Of a DNA stretch of 64,000 nucleotides, positions 26,979-38,467 are shown one piece after another. Position numbers and translations under genes: made by a program. Numbering within the stretch: the first letter of the stretch is position 1; every line of letters starts with the position of its first letter. The stretch comes from Hemibagrus wyckioides. Lineage: Eukaryota; Chordata; Actinopteri; Siluriformes; Bagridae. A model generated the notes under the pieces. That model had not been told where the DNA came from, ran no database searches, and saw only the letters and a list, made by a program, of their open reading frames with translations. The DNA is taken from positions 11,613,573 to 11,677,572 of the forward strand of contig NC_080715.1 in NCBI RefSeq assembly GCF_019097595.1, read 5' to 3'.

Positions 26979-29514
26979 CAGAAAGAAATGTAAGAAAATT
27001 TAAGAAATTTCAATTTCACTTTTTTTTTTTACATTCCTTCCAAAGAGACCTGGAAAATATATTATAAAAACATTATATTTTAAAAAACAGCACAATTTGG
27101 AGCTGAACCATTAAAGATTATTAAAGATGAAGTTAATCATGCTATAAATCAAACTATATATATAATTTTGGAGGGGATTTGGTCTGTATGTATTCTCTTC
27201 AAACTTTTCTTTAATATCTGAATGTCCTGTGCGATGTTTGTTTTGGCATTTGCTATAAGCGACATATTCACAGACAGCTGAAAGAGTATGACTAGAACAA
27301 TAGATTGTTTTATAAATAGAGCCAGAGCTGAAATGCAGTATAAATTCTTGTGCCTCTCTATATGCCTTTGTACAGTCTGAGTCAGTAATGCTTAAAAGTG
27401 GAAAGAAATTGCCTGAGGGGCACTTGGCACTGGGACCACTACTCTGAGTATGCAGCAGATGAGAGGGATTTATGAGCAATATCAGTGTGCCCAAAGGGAC
27501 AGGGCAAGCTGAGCAGCTACTGCACAATGACCTGAAAACCCTTTTTTTCAGTGCCATCATAAGAGTGCACTCTTCCTGTCACTTTTCTGAACCTGACGTG
27601 TCAGCAACACTCAATTCCGCTCCCTCCCTATTGCCATAGTAACAAAACCTTGTCACCATGGCTACAGCAAAATTAATGCAAAAACATGCAAAATTCATTG
27701 GCAATTCAACAAAAAAACATCAGTGACCATGGTTACGGTAGATGAGTGCAAAACTTCCCATTAGCTTGTGGGTGGCAAGGCACTCAGGACCTGGGCAGAT
27801 GTTGTTCAAGTGCTACTTGTTTCCCAGACCTTACAAGTTCTCCTTCTGGGCAGCAAGCAAGAGCACACCAGAGTGATTTTTAGGCCTGCCAGATGAAGTC
27901 GATGGCTTCTGATTCTCACCATCTGCTGAGCTGAGGCAAGACTTAGTCCAGGGCTGCAGTGCATAGTTGTGTGGTGTGGTTGTAGTATTAATTATATACA
28001 TGGAGTATGTCTACTCTTCACAAAATCATGGGGTTGTATTCAGAGCACCAGTTCTAATTTAACTAATGATAACTGAGTGGACAGATCTTGCATTTCAGTG
28101 TTTCCTGTTTGGCAATGTTGGCACCAAAATATCAAAACATTCTTCTGATTCTTTCCTGGTACAGAAGCATGATGGAGTAAAGCATTTAAACCCAAAAAAG
28201 GTTGTTTTATTTCTTAATTACACACCAGTTAACAGTTGACTTCAATGACTAGTGACAATTACATTTTTTAAGCATAAACCTGTATATCATCATTATTCCA
28301 TGCTATTTTTTGATGATAGAAACCAACACTGATGTTCCTCTGTGTTCAGATGCTCCAATGAAGTCACACAGCGACCTGTAACACTGTATACACAGTAAAT
28401 ACTGTATGTATGGACCTTAGAAAAATGTAGGAATTTGAATTGGAAGACCTGACCTTCGGAAATATCTGTGTTGTGGCAACGGAACCATAAAAATAAGCAC
28501 TGCACGTGCCCACTGATCTGAACCAGTCCTGTGTCTGCATGCCTTGAACAACATCTGCCACTTATCGCATAAGAACTGGGAGTGGCTTCAGGAACATATT
28601 CAATCCTTTAAAATCTAAAAGGGGATAGAAAATGATATTGTTCAGAGAAACTAAGTTGAACAGAAGTCCCGTTTGGATCAGTGGGGTCTACTTTTCTATA
28701 GAATCTCCAGCTGAAAGGGAATAAATTTATTGAAAAGACCTAAACAGAATGACTTTGTTGGTTTCTAAAATGAGTGAGGCCTTAAAACCTGAAATGGCTG
28801 GGAGCTAGAGTCGGAACTGTAGTTTGTACTTCATCACCAGGACAACCAAACTGATTTGATCATAATTCATTAATTGATGTTGTCAGTTTTAAGATTGTTT
28901 ATCATTAATCCATGTTCATCAGATACATGTGCAGGGGCACTGTTTGCATATGGTAGAATTAGAGTACTCAAACTCTTACCAGCAATATAACACAAGTGTT
29001 AACAATAGACATATGTACTGTACAAGGCCTGCTTGTGATCCATAATATTAGCCAGATCATGTGGCACAGAGCCAGTATGCGGATGAGTTTGGTTCCTCCA
29101 AGAATAATGGGCTTGTCATGTCATGAAACAACAGAAAGGTCATCAGCAGGATGAATGCCCACTGACCTATAGGGCCATGCTGAGGAATGTAGGCCCCCAA
29201 GTTACTCAACATCTGGATCATTGATTTAAGCATAGCCTTGTCTGCTGCTAAGTCATTCATTCACTTAGAGCAATTCAGATTATTCTTGCAATGCTTTTCA
29301 CTTGTCTGAGCCTGGGCATTTTGCAAAGAAAAAGCTGAGGACTATGGGTGAGATTCAACTCTGACAAAGGATTCAAATTTCCCAGTTGAAGGAGAGACTA
29401 GCATTATTAGGGGCTCACTGCAGGAGATGTTTGAGTCAGAAACAGCATCCTTACTATGGTCATTGCCAAGGCAGTGGGCACATGAGCTAATGCCGATCAT
29501 TGTTTTCCAATAGA
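25211..29514. other. Non-coding DNA between two LINE insertions
   Basis: No gene recognised. It contains an AAAT microsatellite (26926-26979). The longest open frame (149 codons, minus strand, 27111-27560) has no domain, no related sequence that I know and no splice context, so I do not call it. The stretch 27590-27990 has a higher GC content than its surroundings. Confidence 0.55.
26926..26979. repeat. (AAAT)n microsatellite
   Basis: About 13 tetranucleotide units, uninterrupted. Confidence 0.96.
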
Positions 29515-32135
29515 TTGTCCAATTTATTTTCCAATCCAATTTATTTTTGTATAGCGCTTTAAAAAAAGAGCATTGTCTCAAAGCAGCTTTACATGAGAAA
29601 CAATATAAGAAAACAACAAACATATAAACAGACAAACAGTCCTAGATGTTATCCAAAGTGAGCAAGCCTGAGGTGACTGAGGCGACTGTGGCCAGGAAAA
29701 ACTCCCTTAGATGGTAAGAGGAAGAAACCTTGAGAGGAACCAGACTCAAAAGGGAACCCATCCTCATTTGGGTGACAATTGTTTGATGCAGATACAGCAT
29801 GTGTATAATGTTATGTAAATCAATAAGGAGGTTGTTGTCCACAGCGCTGCTTGAATATCCCAATCCTCACAAGCACAACCCGGCTGGAGCTGGTCCATCT
29901 CCGGATGCCACTGGAGTCGGCACAGTCTCTGTATGCCTCGGGATGGGTAGAAGAAGGGAAACAATGGAACAGCATTAGCGTGGCTGCTGTTCATAATATT
30001 ACTAGCACTAGATGATAATGTGCATTTAATCAGAAGTACTGGAGTACAAGGTTATGGGAAGTGTTAGATGTATGCCAGGCTGAAGAGATAAGTCTTTAGT
30101 CTAAATTTAAACTGGGAGACTGTGTCTGAGACCCGAACACTGTCAGGAAGACTATTCCAAAGTTTTGGAGCTAAATACGAAAACACTCTACCCCCTTTTG
30201 TGGACTTTGATATTCTGGGAACTACTAGAAGTCCGGAATGCGATCTTAAAGAGCGTGGTGGATTAAAAGACTGGAGAGATAGGTGGGAGCTAAACCAATT
30301 AGAGCCTTGTACGTAAGTAGAGCTAATTTATAGTCAATTCTAAACTTAACAGGTAGCCAGTGCAGGGATGATAATATTGGGGTTATGTGATCAAATTTTC
30401 TTGATCTGGTAAGAACTCTGGCGGCTGCATTCTGGACTAACTTTAGCTTGTTTATTGAAGATGCAGGACAACCACCTAGTAATGCATTGCAATAGTCCAG
30501 TCTGGAGGTCATGAATGCATGAACTAGTTTTTCTGCATCAGATACAGATAAAATGTTCCTAAGCATGGCAATATTTCTAAGATGGAAGAAGGCTGTTTTT
30601 GTGATATTGGAAATATGATTTTCAAAGGATAAGTTGCTGTCTAATATTTCGCCCAGGTCTTTCACTGTTGAGCTAGTAGTAGCAGTACATCCTTCTAGAT
30701 GCAAGCTGAATTGCGAGAGCTTCTGTGTACTGGTTTTTGGGCCAATAAGTAATATCTCTGTCATATCAGAATTTAATAATAGGAAATTATCGGTCATCCA
30801 ATTTCTAATATCTTTAACACATTCAGTTAGTCTAGACAAATTAGATATTTCATCTGGTTTTGATGAAATATATAACTGGGTATCATCGGCATAACAATGG
30901 AAACTAATTCCATGCATTCGAATGATGTTACCCAATGGAAGCATGTATACTGAGAAAAGCAGAGGTCCTAAAACTGACCCTTGTGGGACCCTGTATTTCA
31001 CTGGCACTACACTGGACAGTTCTCCATTTAAATCTACAAAGTGGTATCGATCAGACAGGTAGGATCTAAACCATTTTAATGCCTGTCACTGCATACCTAT
31101 GTGATTTTGTAAGCGATCTCTGAGAATATTATGATCTATAGTGTCGAATGCAGCACTAAGATCAAGCAGGATTAAAATCGAGATGCAGCCTTGGTCCGAA
31201 GCTAAAAGCAAGTCATTTGTGATTTTAACTAGTGCGGTTTCTGTACTATGATGGGGCCTAAAACCTGACTGAAATTCTTCAAGGATATTGTTTTCCTGTA
31301 GGAAGGAGCATAATTGGGCATATAAACAGAATATTGTTTATTGGGGATTGGGGATATAAACAGAAGGTTTGAAATCGGTCTGTAATTTGATATTTCATCA
31401 GGGTCTAGTTTTGGTTTCTTAAGAAGAGGCTTAATAACTGCTAACAAGAGATTTTGGGACATGACCTAGATATAAAGACGAGTTAATAATATTATGAAGA
31501 GGCTCTCCAGCTGCATGTATCACTTCTTTCAGCAATCTAGTTGGAATTGGATCTAGCAAACACGTTGTTGATTTAGCCGTGGTGATAAGTTTAGCTAGCT
31601 CTTCCTGCCCTATGCTGGTAAAGCATTGTAGCTTTAAGTGTGGAGCTATAGGCTGGTCTGGATCACCGGATGCTGTCAATGGTTGAACATCCAATATTTT
31701 GTTCCTGATACTATAAACTTTTTTAGTGAAGTCCTCACTACTAAACTGTGCTGAAATACTCTCTCCAGAAATCTGATGCTTTGTTAGTTTAGCCACTGTA
31801 CTAAATAAGAATCTGGGATTGTTCTGGTTTATTTGTATCAGATTGCTCAGATGCTCAGCCCTAGCAGCTTTTAGAGCCTGTCTATAGTTGGACAGACTGT
31901 CTTTTTATGCAATTCTAAAAACTTCTAATTTGGTTTTTCTCCACTTTCTCTCAAGGTTACGGGTTGCTCTCTTGAGGGCGTGTGTATGACTATTGTACCA
32001 TGGTGCAGGTGTTATATATCTGACCTTTTTTAGTCGGATGGGGGCAACAGTGTCTAGTGTGCTGGTAAAAATATTGCCTATGCTGTTGGTTACTTCATCT
32101 AGTGCATCTGCATTTAGGAGTAGATTGTCTGCATA
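29515..32135 (-). mobile_element. 5'-truncated LINE of a second jockey-superfamily family
   Basis: A LINE fragment of about 2.6 kb on the minus strand. ORF2 runs from about 32130 down to its stop codon at 30066-30064, followed by a 3' UTR down to about 29515. The 3' UTR carries the phrase tgtatagcgcttt, then cattgtctcaaagcagcttt, found scattered through many fish genomes. The same 3' UTR recurs at 60640-60880. The protein differs clearly from that of the LINE at 23080 (YADD instead of [14 protein letters not shown] block), so this is a separate family. The 5' limit is set where similarity to the expected ORF2 is lost and is approximate. Confidence 0.85.
30064..32130 (-). pseudogene. LINE reverse transcriptase (ORF2 fragment) with deletion, stop and frameshifts
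   Basis: Reading the minus strand: VAKLTKHQIS and DPIPTRLLKEV (31796-31431), NYRPISNLLFIS, then a scrambled stretch near 31320-31370; the frame returns at FQSGFRPHHSTETALVK and LDLSAAFDTIDH with the first catalytic Asp. A TGA stop lies at 31088-31086. After it come [13 protein letters not shown], the active site YADD (30893-30882), [21 protein letters not shown] and [14 protein letters not shown] frameshift near 30250 moves the last block (GLLVVPRISKSTKGGRVFSY) to another frame, which ends in TAA at 30066-30064. The endonuclease domain is absent. It is inactive. Confidence 0.85.
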
Positions 32136-33116
32136 AGCACAAGCCCTGTACCAAATTAAGCAGATACCAGGTATTCAGTAAAATGTGGACCATAGGGACA
32201 ATTCATCTCAAGTGCAGAAGAGCAGGTGTGTAGGAAATATCTGCTGCAAATTAGCAATAGCTCCAACTACAAATAACAGTGAATAGTGTGTTATATGAAA
32301 AGTGTGTAGTATGGTGTGGGAATACCAATTATATATTGCTTAGCTGCATGTTAAGCAGTTAACTAGCATAATTTACCAAAATATGGAGCATTTTAATGGC
32401 AAAAACAGAGATGGAAGACAAGCTCAAGTGGAAAAAAGAGCAGTATTGTCCCACTCGCTCAACAAGGAATCACTTATCTCACCAAAAGCTCCCCAATGTA
32501 AACAATGTTTTATAGCACACATAAAAACAGCCCAGAGGCAACTTAGTGAAAGTGTATGGCAAATATACCATACCATTTAGCACAGGACAGGTTACTGCAT
32601 AGAAAGCATTCAATTAAAAGCAGACAGCTGAAATGCAATAGTGAGTGCTAAGTGTATAGCATGTGAGGGATAAATCCCAATTCAAGGAATGCAGAGAGAA
32701 GTGGCTGTGCACCACTGCAGAGGACAGAACACCTGTAGCTCCAAGAAAGGTAACATGCTGCTAAGCAGATAGAACCAAACCATGTTTATGTAGCCCAACA
32801 GCCATGCAGGCAAAAGGTAAAAGTGATGTTTATTGTATCATAATAGTATAACATGTACCTGGTGCTTCTATATACTATTTGCATACCCGACCCCTCTCAC
32901 AAAGAAACTTGAGTACTCCACTCGGTGTCCTTTACTCTGACACTGAGTATTGCTGACAAATTTAATAATGAGGAGGGACCCGTTTAATTATTATCTTTTA
33001 AAGACTGCAGTATAATTCACTTGGAGTGTATCTGCCAGCTCTTTGCTTCACACTGACTGACAAAACAGAACAGTTGGCTCCTGTTCTCTGTTACTGTTTT
33101 TTTTTCCCCTTTGGCT

Positions 33117-33153
<37 letters not shown>
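33117..33153. repeat. (CT)n microsatellite
   Basis: CT units with one TTT interruption, preceded by a T-run. Confidence 0.95.
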
Positions 33154-33155
<2 letters not shown>

Positions 33156-35910
33156 ATCTATCTCTTAGCTCACTGGAAAAGGAGGTGTAAGACAGGGGTT
33201 ATAACTCAAGGAGCAAGATGGTCAAGTTGATATATTGTTCAAGTAACCTAAAATAGAAACTACACTGACAGTCTTGAGGCACCTTGTCTGTCAGTTGCTT
33301 AAGAAGCCAGAATATATGTTTCTGTCTTTTCAGTGCCTGTGGTTCCATGGCCAGCTCACAGGTCCTGAATCAAACAACAGGGCATTCAAACCATAATGAA
33401 GAAAACATCTACACAAAACAGCGTCTACTTACAACTTGATGTTTGAGTGGTAACCAATGTAAAAAAAAATATATAATTTGATTTCTAAATATGTTTAATA
33501 CCTATCCTACACCGCTATTGTTGTGTTTGTGGTGTTCATTCTGACCATCAAGACAAAGTTTCATTTAGGAAAGACAAATGTGATCCATGCCAAGTTTATG
33601 GCTGATAATGTTTGGTCAAGTCATTGGCTTAACCCTTTGCTGACAGAGGAGCTGCTAGTATGTGGGTTTGGAATCTACAAACTCCCTTTTTGCCTGAGGA
33701 TAATTTACTACATAATTATACACTCTGGAAAACCCTTCCATGTCTTCTCTGAGCCTGTTTGAGTGTCTCTGCAGAATTGTGGACACAATGAGCTCCTTGA
33801 TTAAATCAAAATTTCTACCCAGCCTCTAATCAAAAAGTGGGAACCTAGCACTACATTACAGATCCTCTATCTGCTCCTGAATGAAAACCTCAAAACTAAC
33901 AATTTAGCTGTAATTCTCAACTTAGTCAACATTTTCATTTTGGCTCAAGACAACAGAATGCTGTTGTTGCTGGTTGGTATGAAACAAGTCACACTGTTCC
34001 ACTGAACAAGGTCATGGAGAGCAAAAACAGAATGTGGTTATAACTGAGTCCTCGTTGTGGTCGAAGAACCAGTACCTTTCTAAATGGGTGACTCCAACGT
34101 GTACTCCAACAATACTCCCATTGTAGTGTGTGCATAACACATTTTTGGTGGAGCACCGTCAAAGATGACAGATTGCTGGAAGAAGAAATAACAGTTGCAC
34201 GTAAATAGTGACACTACCATGAATGACAGCAGGGCATGTCGAGCATGTATCAATAGATCTACGAGCTACGTGCCTGACAATACTTGGGAAAAAAGATCTG
34301 GAAATGTAAAACACAATCATCAGACTAGAACTACATGTTTAAAGCACAGATGATATTAGGGCAGCAATAACAACTGGGCACTGACATGGTGGTATCTAAG
34401 CACATTTTTAACATTTTGTGTAGTAAAATTCTAAAACACAGTTTCACCCCTGCACACAATGTTTAAATGAATTTCTGTTTTAATGCATTTTTACCGATTT
34501 AGTGTGAAATGAAGCCCTGAATACATTTGTAGTCAATGAAAACCTACCTGCTTAATATCACTGTGTGAATAACATGTAATCCTATAATAAATGCAATATA
34601 ATTATAGCTCCAGAATACAGCTGTGCACTGGAATTTTATGTGTAAAGCTTATTTTATATCTGTTATTCGGTTTGAATTGAAACTGTCTAAATATTCCCCA
34701 AAACATAGAGGACTAGTAGTCACTGTATTCTGTCTTGTCTGGATAGAATATACAACGATGATTCATGTTATGCTTGCTAATGTGATGTGATGGTTCGTGG
34801 CAAGCTCTAAACAATCAGATCATTCATTTGACCAAAGTATAAACATCAGGAGAAACGTAACTATAAGTTTAAATGCATTGCAGTCCTACCTATATGGTCA
34901 AGTTGGGCTGATAGAGAAGGACAAAGGTAGCAGACTAAAGGATAAGAAAGAGAGGGAGAGGATTTGAAAGAAGAATGACCAGTGTGATTGTAAAGTCCTT
35001 GGCAGCTGCAGAGTTTCATTCAACAGCCAGACTGTTTAATCCCAGGAGATGGGCCTGGATGAGTTAGGCAAACAGGGATCCCTGAAACCCAGCACCACCT
35101 CCTGCTCTTGGGGCTTAACACACTCGCTGTGCCCAGAACTTTCTGCAAACAGGCTGCCATAGGCCACTAGTGGCAACATAATTTATGAATATTGCCAACT
35201 GCTTGCTCTTAACCAGTATCCAAACGGAAGACTTGGGGTTACTTACATCTCTCTCTCCATTCTCACCTTGTTTGTCTTATTAATTTTTAGGACGCAAATA
35301 GAACCAAACCTTAACGAAATGAAGAGCAGATGTTTTACCCCTGAAACTTGGATTACTGAAATCAATTCTGCAACTGCAGCTTTTAATATGGAATGTAATG
35401 AAGTTCAATCAGATTCAATCAGCATCCATCACTTCTAGTCCCATTGGGTTTCCTTAGCTGACCAATTTAGCTGTAGTGCATGTGAAGTCATAGAGCATGT
35501 AGAAATTCTTCCAATAAGCATCTTGTTGCTAACTGCAGGGAGAAAGTTTAAACTTGAGAGTGTGTGGGGATTACTAACAGTCTGATGGACACTTCTTTTG
35601 CTGACTTCTAGTGTTTTTGGCTCTTCCTTGGCCTGTTCTTGTGTATGTGAGCTGGCGTGAGGGAGTCATCTATGTGGGTGACTGTGTACAAAAGTTAAAG
35701 AGCATGAAAATAACAATTTCAAGTAGAGTAAATATTCCTGAGACACAAGTAATCAAAATGACTGACATCAGTGGCGCCTATCTCAAGACTATTTGTAAAG
35801 TTAGATAGTTTAACGTTGTTTCTAATTAAGCTATGTTTGTAAAGTCCTCTTACACAAATGAGATTAAGGTAAAGCACTGAATTAAATTGAATACTACATA
35901 CATACAAAGA

Positions 35911-35940
35911 TACATACATACATACATACATACATACATA
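35911..35940. repeat. (CATA)n microsatellite
   Basis: About seven perfect units, with degenerate units just before. Confidence 0.95.
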
Positions 35941-37289
35941 CTACATTGAATTTAGCTGGTGCTCAAAAAACGATAAAAACCCAAGGGATATTTTCTACAA
36001 GATAATCTACTAGAGCTGACATTTACATTCGGAAATGATTCTTTTAGAGTATAAATGTTTTAACCAAAATAAAATCTGTCATCCTGAAAGTACATAAAAA
36101 ATGGCTGTGGTCATTCAAAACTGTAGATGAGAAAAGTAGATGAGGACAGGTGACTTTTTAAAATAATGGTGTTAAGATTTCCTGACATGTGGCAAGGAGA
36201 TTTTATGTCAAACCATTAAGCTCATGTATAATGGAACATTAGAATCATCGAAAGCATCAACACAAACGTATACGCGGTGTTGGTCTAGCTGTGAATCTAG
36301 GCCGGTAATTGTGACCGTTTTCCTCCTCATTAGCAAGTGGATTACATTTCCAGCATGTTTCCAATGACTTCTGTAACCTGGATCCTCTGAGCTAATTTTC
36401 TTTCCGAGTTAAAGAACTGGGAAGCCAACCAGGGCAATTTGACACCTTGTATGACCTGAAGGGAGTCCGTGTTTAAATTCTGAACTGTATCTCACAAAAG
36501 ACTAAGGAAGAAGAAGAAAAAAACTGAAAAAAAAGAAAATGCGTAGCATAAAAAATACTTAATCAAACTGTCAGTATCATATAGATTATATATAGTTTAC
36601 AATCAGAAGTAATGTTTACAGTGTTGGATTGTAGCACAGTGCAAGACAGCAGATGTGATGTAGCTCTAATAAGTATCACCATGCATTTTTCGTAATATAA
36701 AGTACTTGTTTTGAATGTGCATAACATTTTAATAATGATACCAAAAACTTCAGAAACTACTATATGCTTTTGAAGTGTTGAAGTGAAGCATTATGTTGAC
36801 ATTGAGCAAGTGACATACTGGTTCTATTTCTATGAAAATACTGAGTGTGGAACGCATTCAGAGGCCCACTTTTGCTTTTGTACTGAGGAAAGCTTCAAGA
36901 ATTGTAGGACGTGCCACCAACAGCTCTAATCATTGCTAACAGCTCCTTCTACTGGGCATCCAGCAAACTACCCAAAACTCTTCTGCAGTGAATAAGCATC
37001 TGCCTTAACTATAGACTGGCAAAGCCAGTGGGAGAATGGGAAATCCCAGCATGAGAGGTATTTAGGAAGCTACTTGGGAAATAAAGATGTTAAATGCAGA
37101 AGTGTTTTTGACTCAGGAATACGGGCTTGCTGAAAGACAGCACTGAGGAAGACAACACACTTGACCTTCTCATAAATCACCACATGTAAAAGCCATCACA
37201 GAACAGTCTCTTAGGTAAATGAGGAGCATGGAAAGAGGGTAGAATTCCGAATCAGGGCAACTGCAAGAGCACATGCAGAGCTTAGATGT

Positions 37290-37319
37290 TTTGTTGTTGT
37301 TGTTGTTATTGTTGTTGTT
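37290..37319. repeat. (TTG)n microsatellite
   Basis: About ten TTG/TTA triplets. Confidence 0.93.
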
Positions 37320-37939
37320 AGGCTACAACACAATCATACTTCCAGCTGTAATGCATTCTTGTTTTTTAATTAATAATATAACACTATAGTATAGCACTAT
37401 AATATTCTCCGTGATGGGCACTGGGTTCCTTTCTTTCTTATGAAGGTTGCTAAATGTAGAAATAAGAAACAAATCAAAATTTTAGCTTAAGTGATACAGT
37501 TTTCCGACTCCAAAACTCATTTTAATTGTCAGTGCTCATCATCTTCCGCACTACCAGTGAAGGATTTTTTTCCCCCATTTAGGGAGGACAGCCTCATGCA
37601 ATATGCAGCCACACAAAAGCAATTCAACACCCCCCTAACTACCCCCCACCTCTTGTGTGTCATGTGCCACTTTTGCGCACCTTGAATGAATTTGTCCAGC
37701 TTAACATGCATACAGATGTCATATCACACATTTTTTACCATCATCATCATCATCATCAGTGTAAATGGTTTTTGGGTTAGTTGTTTAGTATTACTTGTGG
37801 AGATTGGCCAAGACACGTGCTTGCCGAGGCTATTATTCTCAAAAAAAGGGGAAAAACACGGCTGCGTCATTTATTAGGGCGTGAGGTCTCGTTGCGTTTC
37901 GAAACCCTGCAAACTTGGTATCACTTTAGCCATCAGCGT

Positions 37940-38467
37940 TAAAGACGGAATTCTGTTGCTGGGGAGGGAGAGAGGGAGGGAATAAACACGGTGGCGTGTT
38001 GCCAAGATGTGGCAAGTGCGCCTCCCTCCAGCGCTGCTCGGTTTCGGCCGTTTTTAAAAAGGCAGGGCGGCCCGCACTCGCTCAGTGTGCTCGCCAAAAC
38101 TTGTGCAGACGCGGGGAAGAGATCAAGAGCGCAGCCGCAGAAGGGAAAACGGCTGCGGGTTCTGGAGCGCCCGAGAGGCTTGCGCACACGCTGGACCTTA
38201 CTGTGCTGTCATTAAAAACGGGCAATGTTCAGAATAGATAGTCTGTTCTAACGTTGTGCAAACTGATCTGCGGATGTTTTTAAAGCGCAACATTTACTGA
38301 CCTTTCTTTGTGACTTGTGGATGCGGACTTTTTTCTTCCAAAGTTACTCATTTTATTCCAAAATCTGATGACCTGAAGCAAAGGTGTGTCGGAGAGTGTA
38401 ATTACGAATTTGCTCGGACGTTCTGATCATACTGGAAAAATAACAATAAATAATCTTTGAAAAAAAA
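37940..38467 (+). promoter_or_regulatory. igfbp5: CpG-rich promoter and 5' UTR of igfbp5
   Basis: GC content and CpG density rise sharply here against an AT-rich background, and the rise ends at the igfbp5 first exon. A TATA-like stretch tttttaaaaa lies at 38051-38060, followed by a GC box (gggcgg, 38065-38070). A start site about 25-35 bases downstream would give a 5' UTR of roughly 380 bases. IGFBP5 promoters of mammals have a TATA box close to GC-rich elements (family knowledge). The exact start site is inferred. Open frames in this block on both strands are by-products of the GC content. Confidence 0.6.

Larger units (their letters stand above)
32136..37939. other. Non-coding DNA upstream of igfbp5
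   Basis: No exon recognised. Simple repeats: CT (33117-33153), CATA (35911-35940), TTG (37290-37319) and CAT (37738-37757). Because it lies directly upstream of the igfbp5 promoter it is the likeliest place for proximal enhancers. The stretch 36240-36480 has balanced composition and no repeat character and is a candidate, though nothing in a single sequence proves this. Confidence 0.55.

Noticed and set aside
27111..27560. 149-codon open frame on the minus strand
   Set aside because: It is the longest frame outside genes and LINEs in this area, but it lacks domain motifs, a promoter or splice context and recognisable relatives. Its tail is simple AT-rich sequence.
37939..38241. Overlapping open frames on both strands in the igfbp5 promoter/5' UTR
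   Set aside because: GC-rich DNA lacks stop codons by chance. The frames are arginine/serine/proline-rich without domains and overlap the expected promoter.
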